64,000 bases of DNA from Paenibacillus sp. W2I17 (GCF_030815985.1 NZ_JAUSXM010000001.1:1116001-1180000), one strand, 5' to 3'; shown: positions 17,159-26,509, counted from the first letter of the stretch. A program made the numbers and translations. Notes: generated by a model from the letters alone, not told the origin.

Positions 17159-19459
17159 TTACTTCTCCGATGGGAGTGGTGTAAAGAGCAGATTGACCGG
17201 CAGGTTGCTTCCTGGTGCGGCAGAGAATAGAATGGTCACGCTCTCTCCAGTTGAACCGGTGCGGTAAAGCACGCTTTGTTCACTTGAATTGGCAACCGCA
17301 ACGTTACCTTCGGCAATCGATACCAACTGATTGTTCACCAGAGCTACTCCGGAGTACTTCCCTCCACGAGGGTTAAAGGAGATAAGCGTACGCGGTGCAA
17401 CATTGGTCAGCGTGATTTTGTACAATACGCCGAAATTACCAGCATTGGATGCGTCTGTGTATGCCATCGGATCTGTTCCTACCAGATTGGGATCGCTTGA
17501 ATTGTCACCAAGTGGCAGACGGGCAGGTTTGATTCCCACGTGCTCATCGTACTTTATAACGCGAGTCGCATTCGGGTACGTACCACGGTTGTGCACTCCG
17601 TCACGATCAAGCACAGGTAGCAATGGCAGAGCCTCGAACGGATCTTTATTTTCTTCCACCAGGATAACGTTATAGTCTAAGGAATAATCACTATAAGCGT
17701 CCGAATAGAGAGAGATTACTTGTCCTTCTTTCATCGGCGTTTTATTAAGTTCCGTCAAAATCAGTTTGCTTTCCCCAGGTTGAAGGTACTCTTTCTTTTG
17801 ATCCGCTCCAGTCTGAATCGACTTGAACCATTTATCAATAGACAATTTCCCAGCTACGGTAGCATACGGTGTAGGTCCGGCAAAGCCCATATTCTGTTGT
17901 TCAAATACGGCTGGATTCGGATTGTTATTGGTTGCAATCACATACATTTTTACTCTTTTGCCTGTATTGTTCACGTGGTGAATCATGAAACGGGTCTGCC
18001 CCGAAGATGATTCTTTATATACAATGCCTTCCGTATTCACAGTTTCCGGACTGTTACTGCGGATCAGCAAACTTGGCTCATCCATGTACGTATACGGCAC
18101 TTTCTCCATCGTAGTCACTTCGCCGCCGTTAAAGGTAAATTTCTGTCCTACTGGTGTGAAGAGTAAATTGAAGTCTGTAAATGAATATAAGGTCTCATTT
18201 GTTATGGTGATGACTTTAGAGTACGTGTTCGTAGCGCCGTGATTGTCAGTAACCGTAAGTGTCACCGTTTTTGGACCCGGTTCAAAGAACGCAAGTGAAT
18301 TGTTCTCCCATACTGCTTTAACAATATCATTTTCATCATCTGTACTTTGGTCTGTGTATGTTATTTTTTCGCCCATTTTATACTGTTCTTTATCCGTGGC
18401 GAACATGGCTACAGGAGGAAGATTAGGAGCCAAAACTTCAATCGTAGTTGAATAGGGATCGCTCCATTGACCATTGGAATCCTGTACTTGATATGAAATC
18501 GTATATGTACCTGCTTGATCAAATGAATCCTGGCGACCAGTCCAGCGTTCGTCAACGATATCCATTCCATTAGGTGAACTGGAAGAAGTCACGTAGTCTA
18601 CTTGATCACCCGCAAAGATTTCCTTTTGGGAAATGGTAAAGCTTGCAACAGGTTTTGTATTAAGATTCAACACAACCGTTTTAGCCGACTGATTCACTTT
18701 ATAGGTGATGTTCAGAGCTTGAGTAATGGAAGTTAACGGCACCATGAATGTACTTTTTTGCTGATAAGCAGGGCCTTTCATCGTTCTGGTCTCTCCATTT
18801 ACCGTATAGTCCTTGCTGTTAGTCTTGAATCGGAGTTCATCTTCACCACTAATAATGATGGTTTCCTTGGTTTTGTTATCGTATTTGACGCCATATCCCA
18901 CACGGTCAACCAGCGCACGGATTGCAACATAGGATACACCGTTTTTTACAGCCATTGGCTGTCCAGCAAGATACGTTTTTCCATCCTGCTCCATTTTGTT
19001 GCTATTCATGTACAACGTCAGATTTCCACCTGCTACTGCAGGAGACGTCCCATCAACGGATGGTTGCTCTATCTGAGCAGGCGTAGCTGGCGTTTCAACC
19101 TTCTCAGGGGTTTCCTCTTGAACTACAGGTTTTGTACCCGTTTCGTTTGCAGGGGTCTCTCCCCCATCCAATGCAGATTTCTCGCTATCTGTTTTGGGTG
19201 TTGCCTCAGTGCCAGTCGAGGTTTGAGTGTCCTTGGCTTCAGTGGGCGGAGTGTTGATAGATTTGTTATTGCTCTCCGTCTTCACTTCACGCTCTGCAAT
19301 CGGCTGCTCTTGCTTTAACACCTCAACTGATTCTACATTGGCCGTGTTTACTGACGCGGTGTCACCTTGCGGTGCTGATTGCGCATTCACAGAACCGACT
19401 GTAAATGCTTGAAAAACGGCTAAAGCGGTAAAAATGGATAATTTCTTCTTCATATTCAT
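17159..19459 (-). CDS. Secreted protein with copper-amine-oxidase-like N-terminal domain and PKD-like domains
   Basis: 766 aa. A Sec signal peptide (MNMKKKLSIFTALAVF) is cleaved near VNAQSA. A Thr/Glu/Pro-rich linker (about 30-140) precedes a copper amine oxidase N-terminal-like stalk domain (LTLYMNSNKM... VSYVAIRALVDRVG... TFMVPLTSI) of about 110 residues. Two PKD-like beta-domains follow (KPVASFTISQKEIFAGD and PPVAMFATDKEQYKMGEKITY). The C-terminal 300 residues are beta-rich and unassigned. It probably sits on the cell surface. ATG at 19459 is chosen because the signal peptide starts there; the TTG at 19507 would add a hydrophilic stretch. It is separated from secA2 by a terminator. Confidence 0.8.
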   Translation of the reverse strand: MNMKKKLSIFTALAVFQAFTVGSVNAQSAPQGDTASVNTANVESVEVLKQEQPIAEREVKTESNNKSINTPPTEAKDTQTSTGTEATPKTDSEKSALDGGETPANETGTKPVVQEETPEKVETPATPAQIEQPSVDGTSPAVAGGNLTLYMNSNKMEQDGKTYLAGQPMAVKNGVSYVAIRALVDRVGYGVKYDNKTKETIIISGEDELRFKTNSKDYTVNGETRTMKGPAYQQKSTFMVPLTSITQALNITYKVNQSAKTVVLNLNTKPVASFTISQKEIFAGDQVDYVTSSSSPNGMDIVDERWTGRQDSFDQAGTYTISYQVQDSNGQWSDPYSTTIEVLAPNLPPVAMFATDKEQYKMGEKITYTDQSTDDENDIVKAVWENNSLAFFEPGPKTVTLTVTDNHGATNTYSKVITITNETLYSFTDFNLLFTPVGQKFTFNGGEVTTMEKVPYTYMDEPSLLIRSNSPETVNTEGIVYKESSSGQTRFMIHHVNNTGKRVKMYVIATNNNPNPAVFEQQNMGFAGPTPYATVAGKLSIDKWFKSIQTGADQKKEYLQPGESKLILTELNKTPMKEGQVISLYSDAYSDYSLDYNVILVEENKDPFEALPLLPVLDRDGVHNRGTYPNATRVIKYDEHVGIKPARLPLGDNSSDPNLVGTDPMAYTDASNAGNFGVLYKITLTNVAPRTLISFNPRGGKYSGVALVNNQLVSIAEGNVAVANSSEQSVLYRTGSTGESVTILFSAAPGSNLPVNLLFTPLPSEK

Positions 19460-19630
19460 GCGTTGTCTTTGGCTCCTTCTACTCTCTAGTAATTTATAAC
19501 CCCTCAAAAAGTCATAGTATTAGACGCTAGATTTAGGAAAAAGTTTCTAATTGAATTGTAAATTATGGATTTTTGTACAACTATTTTTTCAATGTTTGGT
19601 TATAAGTTCTTTGAATAAGAAGCGCCTATT

Positions 19631-19659
19631 GAATAATAGTGTTGATTTTGCACAAGATA
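19631..19659 (+). promoter_or_regulatory. Possible sigma-G-type promoter of the ger operon
   Basis: GAATA at 19631 and CAAGATA at 19653 are 17 nt apart. They partly match the forespore sigma-G pattern (GHATR, about 18 nt, CATWHTA). ger operons are forespore-expressed in Bacillus. The match is imperfect. Confidence 0.25.
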
Positions 19660-19691
19660 ATCCATGTCGCATTTTATAAAGAGGTGGATCA

Positions 19692-21155
19692 ATGACCCCA
19701 ACCAATCAGGCTTTTTCTGAATTAAAAATGAATATTTCTTATGTTGAACAGTCCCTCTACTGTACTGACGATTTGAAACAACAACAGCTTCTACTTAATG
19801 GTGTACAGAGTGTGCTTCTCTATATCGATTCACTTGTAGATCAGGAGATCATTCAAACACATGTCTTAACAGCACTGAATAGCCAAGCTCATTCGGAGAT
19901 TTACCCATCGTTCACCACTTTAGAAAGTAGAAAAGATACGGATCTGCAACGTGGAATAGATTCACTTATTCAAGGGAAATGTCTTTACATAATCGATGGG
20001 TACCCGGAGTTTTACATTCTTTCTACCGAGAAAATGTATGTCCGAAGCACAACCGAACCGGAGAATGAAGGCGTTATTCGAGGGCCGCACAATGGATTCG
20101 TAGAGCAGCTTTCGGTTAATTTGAATCTGATCCGTAGACAAATTATTAGTCCATCTCTAATCGTTCGATATTTTAACGTCGGCGAGAAGACACATACCAA
20201 AATTGCAGTTGTATATCTTCAGGACTTGGCCAATCCGGAGTTGGTGAACGAAGTAAAAGAGCGAATCACGTCCATATCTTCAGATATGGTGCTCGCTCCA
20301 GGTTTTATTGAAGAGTTTATGGAGGATAACCCCTTCTCTCTGTTTCCACAGCAGCTCAATACAGAAAGACCTGACCGGGTTATTGCCAACTTGATGGAAG
20401 GGCGTGTCGCCATACTTGCCGAAGGAAGTCCTTCAGCTCTTATCGCTCCAGTTACGTTTTTTGCTTTTTATCAAAGTCCAGATGATTACCATGGTCGCTG
20501 GATTGTCAGTTCTTTTTTACGGTTAATTCGCATGATGAGTTTTGTCATTGCTTTTACATTACCTGCTGTTTATATTGCTACCATCTCTTTTCACTCTGCT
20601 ATTTTACCAATCGAACTGGCACACACGATCAAGAAATCATTGCAGAACATCCCCTTTCCTGCACTTGTAGAGGCAATGCTGCTTGAACTGATCTTTGAAG
20701 TATTAAGAGAAGCCGGGGTCCGACTCCCCAGCCGAGTGGGCCAGACCATCGGCATCGTTGGCGGTTTGGTTATCGGAGATGCTATCGTTCGTGCGGGGCT
20801 TGTATCCTATACAATGATTATTGTGGTTTCACTAACCGCTATCTCGTCGTTTTTGGTGCCTTCGCATGAGATGAGTTCGGCAGTCCGTATTCTCCGCTTT
20901 CCAATGATGATTGGAGCGGCGCTTTTTGGATATATCGGCATCGCATTTGGTTTGGTGATTCTAACCATTCACCTCTGTAAGATGGAAAACTTCGGATCGC
21001 CTTATTTTGCTCCAGTGGCCCCTTTCCGATTAGCTGACATGAAGGATGTATGGATTCGATTTCCCATCTGGGCGCTTCGCGGGCGTCCTCATGATGCCCG
21101 CCCGCAGCGGCTGAATCAGCAGAAGTTCTCTAGGAGTTGGAAAAAACGTGAATAA
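19692..21155 (+). CDS. Spore germination protein, GerA family (A subunit)
   Basis: 487 aa. The N-terminal soluble domain (about 1-270) has the GerA signatures VRYFNVGEKTHTKIAVVYLQDLANPELV and GRVAILAEGSPSALIAPVTFF. About five transmembrane helices follow, with FPALVEAMLLELIFEVLREAGVRLP and GGLVIGDAIVRAGLVS. It is part of a nutrient germinant receptor in the inner spore membrane. GAGGTGGATCA precedes ATG. It overlaps the B-subunit gene by 8 bp. The order A-B-C is that of gerA/gerK operons. Confidence 0.94.
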   Translation: MTPTNQAFSELKMNISYVEQSLYCTDDLKQQQLLLNGVQSVLLYIDSLVDQEIIQTHVLTALNSQAHSEIYPSFTTLESRKDTDLQRGIDSLIQGKCLYIIDGYPEFYILSTEKMYVRSTTEPENEGVIRGPHNGFVEQLSVNLNLIRRQIISPSLIVRYFNVGEKTHTKIAVVYLQDLANPELVNEVKERITSISSDMVLAPGFIEEFMEDNPFSLFPQQLNTERPDRVIANLMEGRVAILAEGSPSALIAPVTFFAFYQSPDDYHGRWIVSSFLRLIRMMSFVIAFTLPAVYIATISFHSAILPIELAHTIKKSLQNIPFPALVEAMLLELIFEVLREAGVRLPSRVGQTIGIVGGLVIGDAIVRAGLVSYTMIIVVSLTAISSFLVPSHEMSSAVRILRFPMMIGAALFGYIGIAFGLVILTIHLCKMENFGSPYFAPVAPFRLADMKDVWIRFPIWALRGRPHDARPQRLNQQKFSRSWKKRE

Positions 21156-22236
21156 GGAAACAACAATCACTCGGGGACAATTATTCTTGCTCATTTTGAA
21201 ATTTGAGATCGGTGTAGATATTCTGTCCCTCCCTTACCGTATACACCTTATCTCTAAAGGTGGGGGATGGATTTCTGTTTTTCTTGGAGGGTTCCTGATC
21301 CAACTTGTCATATTGTTGTGCTGGCTTTTGATGCGAAGATTCCCTAGTTCATCCATTTATGACATTGTAACGCTGATTATGGGTAAATGGATTGGCAAGT
21401 TGCTGATCATTGCCTACGTTGGATATTTCCTGTTAATGGGCACTTCTGTTCTGGTGAACGCTTACGGTGTGATTAACCGTTGGATGCTGCAGGATACGCC
21501 TCGATGGGCTATATTAGCCCTCTTCTTGTTCAGCAGTATCTATTTGGTTCGGCAAAAATTACGAATCATTGCACGAGTACTTGTACTCATCTCCTTTTTG
21601 GTCTTGCCCATGATGGTATTGATCAGTTATGGACTCAAGGAAGTAAATCTGTTATATCTTTTGCCATTAACCGAAGCAGGATGGCCCAATATCATTAGCG
21701 GATCAACCGAAACATTAATGGCTATGTTCGGATTCGAGTTTTTTCTCGTTGTGTTTCCTATGGTTGAAGGTAGCAGCGGTGGCAAACTTAAGTCTGTTGC
21801 TTCAGCAAGTGCTGTAGTTGTGTTGTTGTATGCATTCACCGTGTTCATTTGTTCAACGGCTTTCAGCCCCCAGCAACTTGACTTAATGCCTGAACCGGTC
21901 ATTTATCTGCTCCGTTCTATCCCACTCGGGACAATGGATCGGGCCGATTTCCTGTTCCTCCCTATCTGGTTAATTTCAATTTTCGGGGCCATATGTGGCT
22001 ATTACTATACGGCATCCTATGGTATAAGTTATCTCTTCAAACAAAAACACCATAAAAAAGCGGTGCCTTATGTCGTTCTTGCTTCTTGCATAATTGCCTA
22101 TCTGCCACAACAGAAGGAAAAACTGGAGTTAATTAGTACGATTTCCAACAGATCGGCATACTTTTTTCTCATGATCCTGCCTCTGCTCCTGTTGGTTCTA
22201 TCTTATATAATGAAACGAAAAGAGAAGATGATATGA
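21148..22236 (+). CDS. Spore germination protein, GerB family (B subunit permease)
   Basis: 362 aa, about ten transmembrane helices of the spore-permease (APC superfamily) type. It starts ITRGQLFLLILKFEIGVDILSLPY, as GerAB/YndE proteins do. It is thought to bind the germinant. The GTG start at 21148 overlaps the A-subunit gene. The TGA stop overlaps the next ATG (ATGA), so translation is coupled. Confidence 0.94.
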   Translation: MNKETTITRGQLFLLILKFEIGVDILSLPYRIHLISKGGGWISVFLGGFLIQLVILLCWLLMRRFPSSSIYDIVTLIMGKWIGKLLIIAYVGYFLLMGTSVLVNAYGVINRWMLQDTPRWAILALFLFSSIYLVRQKLRIIARVLVLISFLVLPMMVLISYGLKEVNLLYLLPLTEAGWPNIISGSTETLMAMFGFEFFLVVFPMVEGSSGGKLKSVASASAVVVLLYAFTVFICSTAFSPQQLDLMPEPVIYLLRSIPLGTMDRADFLFLPIWLISIFGAICGYYYTASYGISYLFKQKHHKKAVPYVVLASCIIAYLPQQKEKLELISTISNRSAYFFLMILPLLLLVLSYIMKRKEKMI

Positions 22237-23354
22237 GTAAACGGGGGAGAATCCTCATCCTGCTGACCCTGCTCATGGTGATGACGGGATGTTGGGATCA
22301 GGATAGTTTAAAAGATGCAAGACTGGCTAATGCTTCGGCGTTCGACATCACCTCAGAGGGTGAAATTAAACAGACGCTTGAAATTGTCGATGATTCTGAG
22401 AGTCAACAAGGGAGCAGCGGTAATGAAGTCCACTCAGGCACCGGGAGATCCGTCCGTCAAAGTACAGATAGAATTCGCGCTAAAGTGACTGGTGATATCC
22501 GGTTTTTCAAATATGGGATGATCTTATACGGCAACAAACTCGCACAAAATGATATCTACCCCTACCTGGACGTCTTATATCGGGAACCTGATTACCCAAC
22601 CTCACATGTGAAAATTGCGATTGTGGATGGCGATGCCGGAGATCTGTTACACCAAAAAAAAGTTGGCAGCATATTGATTGGTGATTTTATTACGAAAAAA
22701 ATTAAGAGTCTGGAGGAATTATGTATTTTTCCGGAAATGACGTTAGAGACCCTTCTCCCTCCCATGCTGGATCCGGGACAGGATTTTACACTCCCTTATC
22801 TATATAAGGATGGAGAGGAGATTGATGCTCGGGGAATCGCCCTGTTTCATGGGCAAAGGTTCAGTGGGAGTCTTACGACCGAACAGGCTCCTCTATACAT
22901 TATTATGAGTGGGAAATGGAATGAAGCGGCGCGTTTTGTCAAAAAGGTCCACCCAGGGCCTTCCAACAACCCGCGGAACTATGTCACTTATGAAGCAAAT
23001 ATCGCACAAATTAAGCGCAAACTTGCGGTAAAGGTAGCAAGTGATAGCCAAATTGATGTGAACCTCCGTATCGAACTTCCAGTAACGATCGTTGAGTATG
23101 CAATGAATCATCTTCAGGAAAAGGACACGATTGAACGTCTGAACAGCCAGTTATCCGATGACATGACTCAGGACGCAGAACAAATTATCAAGACACTTCA
23201 GCAAAGTGGTTGTGATTCCTTCGGTATTGGCAGACATTTAATTGCCCATTACCCGGACTTATGGAAAAGCCTAAACTGGAATAAAGAATATGCCCAAGTT
23301 CGTTTTCACCCGGAAGTAAAGGTTACAATAGTCGGTAGCGGCGTTTTAAATTAA
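22233..23354 (+). CDS. Spore germination lipoprotein, Ger(x)C family (C subunit)
   Basis: 373 aa. A lipoprotein signal ends VMTGC, followed by the conserved WDQ of Ger(x)C proteins. The C-terminal domain shows the QSGCDSFGIGRHLIAHYPDLW motif of this family. It anchors at the outer face of the inner spore membrane and completes the receptor. It is the last gene of the operon, followed by a hairpin. Confidence 0.94.
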   Translation: MSKRGRILILLTLLMVMTGCWDQDSLKDARLANASAFDITSEGEIKQTLEIVDDSESQQGSSGNEVHSGTGRSVRQSTDRIRAKVTGDIRFFKYGMILYGNKLAQNDIYPYLDVLYREPDYPTSHVKIAIVDGDAGDLLHQKKVGSILIGDFITKKIKSLEELCIFPEMTLETLLPPMLDPGQDFTLPYLYKDGEEIDARGIALFHGQRFSGSLTTEQAPLYIIMSGKWNEAARFVKKVHPGPSNNPRNYVTYEANIAQIKRKLAVKVASDSQIDVNLRIELPVTIVEYAMNHLQEKDTIERLNSQLSDDMTQDAEQIIKTLQQSGCDSFGIGRHLIAHYPDLWKSLNWNKEYAQVRFHPEVKVTIVGSGVLN

Positions 23355-23376
23355 TTACATGCTGTCGTGTAATTGG

Positions 23377-23407
23377 AAAAGCTCTCTTCCATTTTGAAGA
23401 GAGCTTT
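23377..23407. terminator. Bidirectional terminator between converging genes
   Basis: AAAGCTCTCTTC pairs with GAAGAGAGCTTT at 23396-23407. It lies between the ger operon (plus) and the GyrI-like gene (minus), with T-runs on the minus side. Confidence 0.65.
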
Positions 23408-23448
23408 GTCCTTCATATTCAATTCAAAAGTCTTCAGATCTCCACTTC

Positions 23449-23931
23449 TTATCCATTCCTTACAACAGGAATCCACATTTCACCATATAACAAACCGTTT
23501 TTCTCTCCCATTTCAACCGTTGTATTCGGACCGCCAACATAGGCATAATCTTTTTCTACGGGGAGGGCTTGACCAAAGGCAATGCCAGTAAGCATATTAC
23601 TGAGCGCATCAGCCGTCTCTGCTTCGCCCTTCACAACAAGGTATTCTCCCTTAGGAAATTGGATTACTCTCGTCGCTTCTGGCAGAGATTCTTCTGTCAT
23701 GACACCAGCATAATGCATCATCTGGTTATTCACTGCTTCGTTTACGGCAAAAATGTAGTCGTTTGTTGCCAGAGACTTTAGTTTGTCCAGGCTTCCATCC
23801 TCCTTCACCGTGGACCAAAAATCCGCCTTCTCCTTGCTGATGCCAACATAGTCTGTATAGTCGCTCTTAAGATCCGTTCCAATACCTAACACGATAAAGC
23901 TGTCTTTTTCTTCAAAATGATAATTACTCAT
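23449..23931 (-). CDS. GyrI-like/effector-binding-domain protein
   Basis: 160 aa, a stand-alone SHS2-type small-molecule-binding fold. EEKDSFIVLGIGT at the start, IFAVNEAVNNQMMHYAGV in the middle and FPKGEYLVVKGEAE fit the AraC/BmrR effector-binding family. No DNA-binding domain is present. Such proteins bind hydrophobic drugs or inhibit gyrase; the function here is unknown. It is divergent from the WYL regulator at 24037, which probably controls it. Confidence 0.75.
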   Translation of the reverse strand: MSNYHFEEKDSFIVLGIGTDLKSDYTDYVGISKEKADFWSTVKEDGSLDKLKSLATNDYIFAVNEAVNNQMMHYAGVMTEESLPEATRVIQFPKGEYLVVKGEAETADALSNMLTGIAFGQALPVEKDYAYVGGPNTTVEMGEKNGLLYGEMWIPVVRNG

Positions 23932-23982
23932 GGTTTACACCGTCCTCTTTAAATTTTCAATTGATTTGTGTTTTCACTTGAT

Positions 23983-23998
23983 AGGTTTATAATAACCT
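23983..23998. promoter_or_regulatory. Inverted repeat overlapping a -10 box in the divergent promoter
   Basis: AGGTT, TATAAT, AACCT: the arms flank a perfect -10-like TATAAT in the gap between the GyrI-like gene and the WYL regulator. It is a plausible site for the WYL regulator (inferred). Confidence 0.35.
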
Positions 23999-24036
23999 TA
24001 AATCATGTCAGAATATGATACTGTTTAGGGGGCCCA

Positions 24037-25011
24037 ATGAAAAAAGTTGAACGCATAAATACCATCACGCGGTATATCAATAACCGTGCACACTTTACCA
24101 TCTCTGAAATCATGCGAGAATTTAACATTTCTCGTTCAACAGCCATTCGAGATATCAGAGAAATTGAAGCCATGGGAATGCCACTTGTCGCTGAAGTTGG
24201 GCGTGACGGGGGTTATTTTGTCATGAACAACTCCCTCCTGCCCACGGTTCGTTTTACCGATAATGAAATCAAAGCGTTATTCATTGCCTTTATGGCGACA
24301 AGAAATCAACAGCTTCCTTATCTGAAGAGTCGTCAATCTTTGGCTGAAAAATTATTGGGCCTTATCTCAGAAAATCAGCAAGATGACCTGGTGCATTTGA
24401 ATCAAATATTGCTTTTTGAAGGGACCAATCCCCATAATCCAGACTTGCTTGATCTATCAGACCTGCCTCACCCTACCTTGGAAAAACTCATCCAAATTCT
24501 TCTTATAGAACGTTATTTGTTAGTCACTGTTCAAGAAGAGAAGAAAACAAAGTCTTATCCCATTGTTCTCTTGCACCTTCATCATCAAAAAGGCCATTGG
24601 ATCATTGAAGGTTTTGACCTGGAGGAAGAAAAGAGACGAATTGTATCCGTTGACAACCTCATCCATGTCGAAGCATACCCGGCGAAAAAAAGACTGAGTA
24701 CAAAAAAGATTGTAGAACAACTCAAACGAAACACGCAGGAAGAAGTTATCAACCTTGTCCTGGAACTTGGTCCAAAGGCGATTGCGCAATTCAAAAAATA
24801 CCATCCTTTAAAGTTTTCAATTGCCTATACAAATCCATACCAAACTACAGCCCTCCTAAAGGCATTTATGAATGTTCATAACTCAGAAGAGTTAACCGAA
24901 ATCACCAATTGGTTGCTCTTTCTAGGTGAAGACATCAAGGTGAAGGAGATTCCGAAAGAAGTTCTGAATGCTGTACAAGAGAGATTAAGCTTATATCAAA
25001 TGAAGCAGTGA
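24037..25011 (+). CDS. HTH/WYL-domain transcriptional regulator (YafY type)
   Basis: 324 aa. The N-terminal winged helix (MKKVERINTITRYINNRAHFTISEIMREFNISRSTAIRDIREIEAMG) is the HTH_11/DeoR-like unit of this family. It is followed by GGYFV and a WYL-type ligand-binding region in which the WYL triad is weak (HWIIEGFDLEEEKRRIVSVDNL). It is divergent from the GyrI-like gene, and such pairs are widespread in Bacillales. The ligand is unknown. Confidence 0.85.
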   Translation: MKKVERINTITRYINNRAHFTISEIMREFNISRSTAIRDIREIEAMGMPLVAEVGRDGGYFVMNNSLLPTVRFTDNEIKALFIAFMATRNQQLPYLKSRQSLAEKLLGLISENQQDDLVHLNQILLFEGTNPHNPDLLDLSDLPHPTLEKLIQILLIERYLLVTVQEEKKTKSYPIVLLHLHHQKGHWIIEGFDLEEEKRRIVSVDNLIHVEAYPAKKRLSTKKIVEQLKRNTQEEVINLVLELGPKAIAQFKKYHPLKFSIAYTNPYQTTALLKAFMNVHNSEELTEITNWLLFLGEDIKVKEIPKEVLNAVQERLSLYQMKQ

Positions 25012-25091
25012 GCAACCCCCTCCTACCTAGTCTCTCCATTATCTAACAATGCCTTACCGGAATTCAGGCTGAGCGTTCAGTTAAAAAAACC

Positions 25092-25123
25092 AAAAAAGCC
25101 GCTATTGCAGCGACTTGTGATGG
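25092..25123 (-). terminator. Terminator after the Bcr/CflA-type pump gene (family member 2 of 4)
   Basis: Minus: CACAAGTCGCTG, CAATAGCGGCTTTTTTG. It is the same stem type as at 13942, 26510 and 59689. It lies about 60 nt past the stop codon. Confidence 0.65.
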
Positions 25124-25182
25124 AATCATATTCATAGTCATTCATGTCTTACGCCAATGCTTGGCGAGCTGTTCCTTCTATG

Positions 25183-26412
25183 CTAAAAGTCAGCATTAGA
25201 CTGGGCATGATTAGGTGTATGCTGCGGGACGTTTTTAACGAGTAGGAAATAAGTAACAATCGCAATGATACTGGTCATTAGTAAAGTGAGTCCTAACGGG
25301 ACGGCAGTGTCCTCACCCGCGATGCCGACCAGAGGAGCAACCAGTGCACCCAGAAGAAAAGGAACAACGCCGAGCAGTGCTGCTGCACTTCCGGCCATCT
25401 TAGCTTGACTCTCCATGGCAAGTGGGAATGCCGCTGTAGACGTAATGCCGATCGAGCATACGAAGAAGAACAATGGAATCACCAACGCGAAAAGTGGACC
25501 ATGAGCCAGGGTTACGACCAACGCAGCCACACTTGCTATTATAGCAAGCCATAGTCCCGATAATAGCAGCGTCTGCTCAGGGATACGTTTGGCCAATCGA
25601 CCCACGATTTGAGATCCGATGATCAAACTGATGCCGTTCGAAGCAAACAGTATAGCAAATACTGTGGGTGTGACTCCATATATATTTTGGTAAATAAAGG
25701 GTGTTCCCGCCACATAAGCAAAGACCCCTGCCGTCATGATTCCCTGTGCCAGCATGTAACCAACAAATTTGCGGTCACGCAGAAGCATTCTGTAATTGCC
25801 CAATTGCTGTTTGAAGTCGGGAACCATACGTCTTTCGACGGGGTGTGTTTCTTTTAAGCTCCACTTTGTCATGATTAATAAGAAAATCCCCAAGAATGAA
25901 AGACAGATAAACACGCCAATCCATGTTGTGAAGGAAAGAACCCCACTTCCCGCGATGGGTGCTGCCAGAGGCCCCAAATTCCCTACAAGCAACAGCAAAG
26001 AGAAAAATTTAGTGAGTTCATGTCCACTGTATAGATCTCTAGCTATCGCACGGGAAATGACAATTCCAGCTGAAGCCGCAAATCCTTGCGTGAAACGAAA
26101 CAAAATCAATAGTCCGATATTCGGAGCAAAAGCACATGCCAAGGAACAAATAATGTAGGCTGCCATACAGATCAACAATGGTCTACGTCTACCGTACGCG
26201 TCACTCAAAGGACCCATAACGAGTTGTCCTACACCCAGTCCTAATAAACATGCGGTAAGGCTAAATTGTACAAGTGATGCCGTTGTATTCATATTTTGTG
26301 CAATCTCGGGAAAAGCCGGTAAATACATATCAATCGTAAATGGACCTAATGTAGAAAATAAACCTAGTAGTATTGCCAGTCCAAAAACATTCCAATTCGT
26401 GCTCTTCGCCAT
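25183..26412 (-). CDS. MFS multidrug efflux transporter, Bcr/CflA type
   Basis: 409 aa, twelve transmembrane helices. Motif A GPLSDAYGRRRPLL and the drug/H+ antiporter signature GFAASAGIVISRAIARDL place it in the DHA1 Bcr/CflA group, which exports antibiotics such as bicyclomycin or chloramphenicol. ATG at 26412 is used; a TTG at 26430 in the same frame has no spacing from its Shine-Dalgarno site. The promoter has the elongated 19-bp spacer typical of MerR-family control, so it is probably drug-induced. Confidence 0.88.
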   Translation of the reverse strand: MAKSTNWNVFGLAILLGLFSTLGPFTIDMYLPAFPEIAQNMNTTASLVQFSLTACLLGLGVGQLVMGPLSDAYGRRRPLLICMAAYIICSLACAFAPNIGLLILFRFTQGFAASAGIVISRAIARDLYSGHELTKFFSLLLLVGNLGPLAAPIAGSGVLSFTTWIGVFICLSFLGIFLLIMTKWSLKETHPVERRMVPDFKQQLGNYRMLLRDRKFVGYMLAQGIMTAGVFAYVAGTPFIYQNIYGVTPTVFAILFASNGISLIIGSQIVGRLAKRIPEQTLLLSGLWLAIIASVAALVVTLAHGPLFALVIPLFFFVCSIGITSTAAFPLAMESQAKMAGSAAALLGVVPFLLGALVAPLVGIAGEDTAVPLGLTLLMTSIIAIVTYFLLVKNVPQHTPNHAQSNADF

Positions 26413-26458
26413 AATAAATAAAATCTCCAATTCCTTATATAATTTGCAAGCCTAATCG

Positions 26459-26489
26459 AGTATAAGACATAGAGTTAACTGTAGGTCAA
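26459..26489 (-). promoter_or_regulatory. MerR-family-type promoter with 19-bp spacer
   Basis: On the minus strand TTGACC (26484-26489) and TATACT (26459-26464) are separated by 19 bp. An imperfect dyad at 26466-26487 (arms GACCTACAGT and ACTCTATGTC, 8 of 10 pairing) lies centred in the spacer. This is the hallmark of MerR/BmrR-activated promoters. Confidence 0.55.
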
Positions 26490-26509
26490 GTCTTAAGACT
26501 ATTAAAACC

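Noticed and set aside
19460..19507. TTG start adding sixteen residues to the secreted protein
   Set aside because: The added residues are hydrophilic and precede a complete signal peptide that begins at the ATG at 19459.
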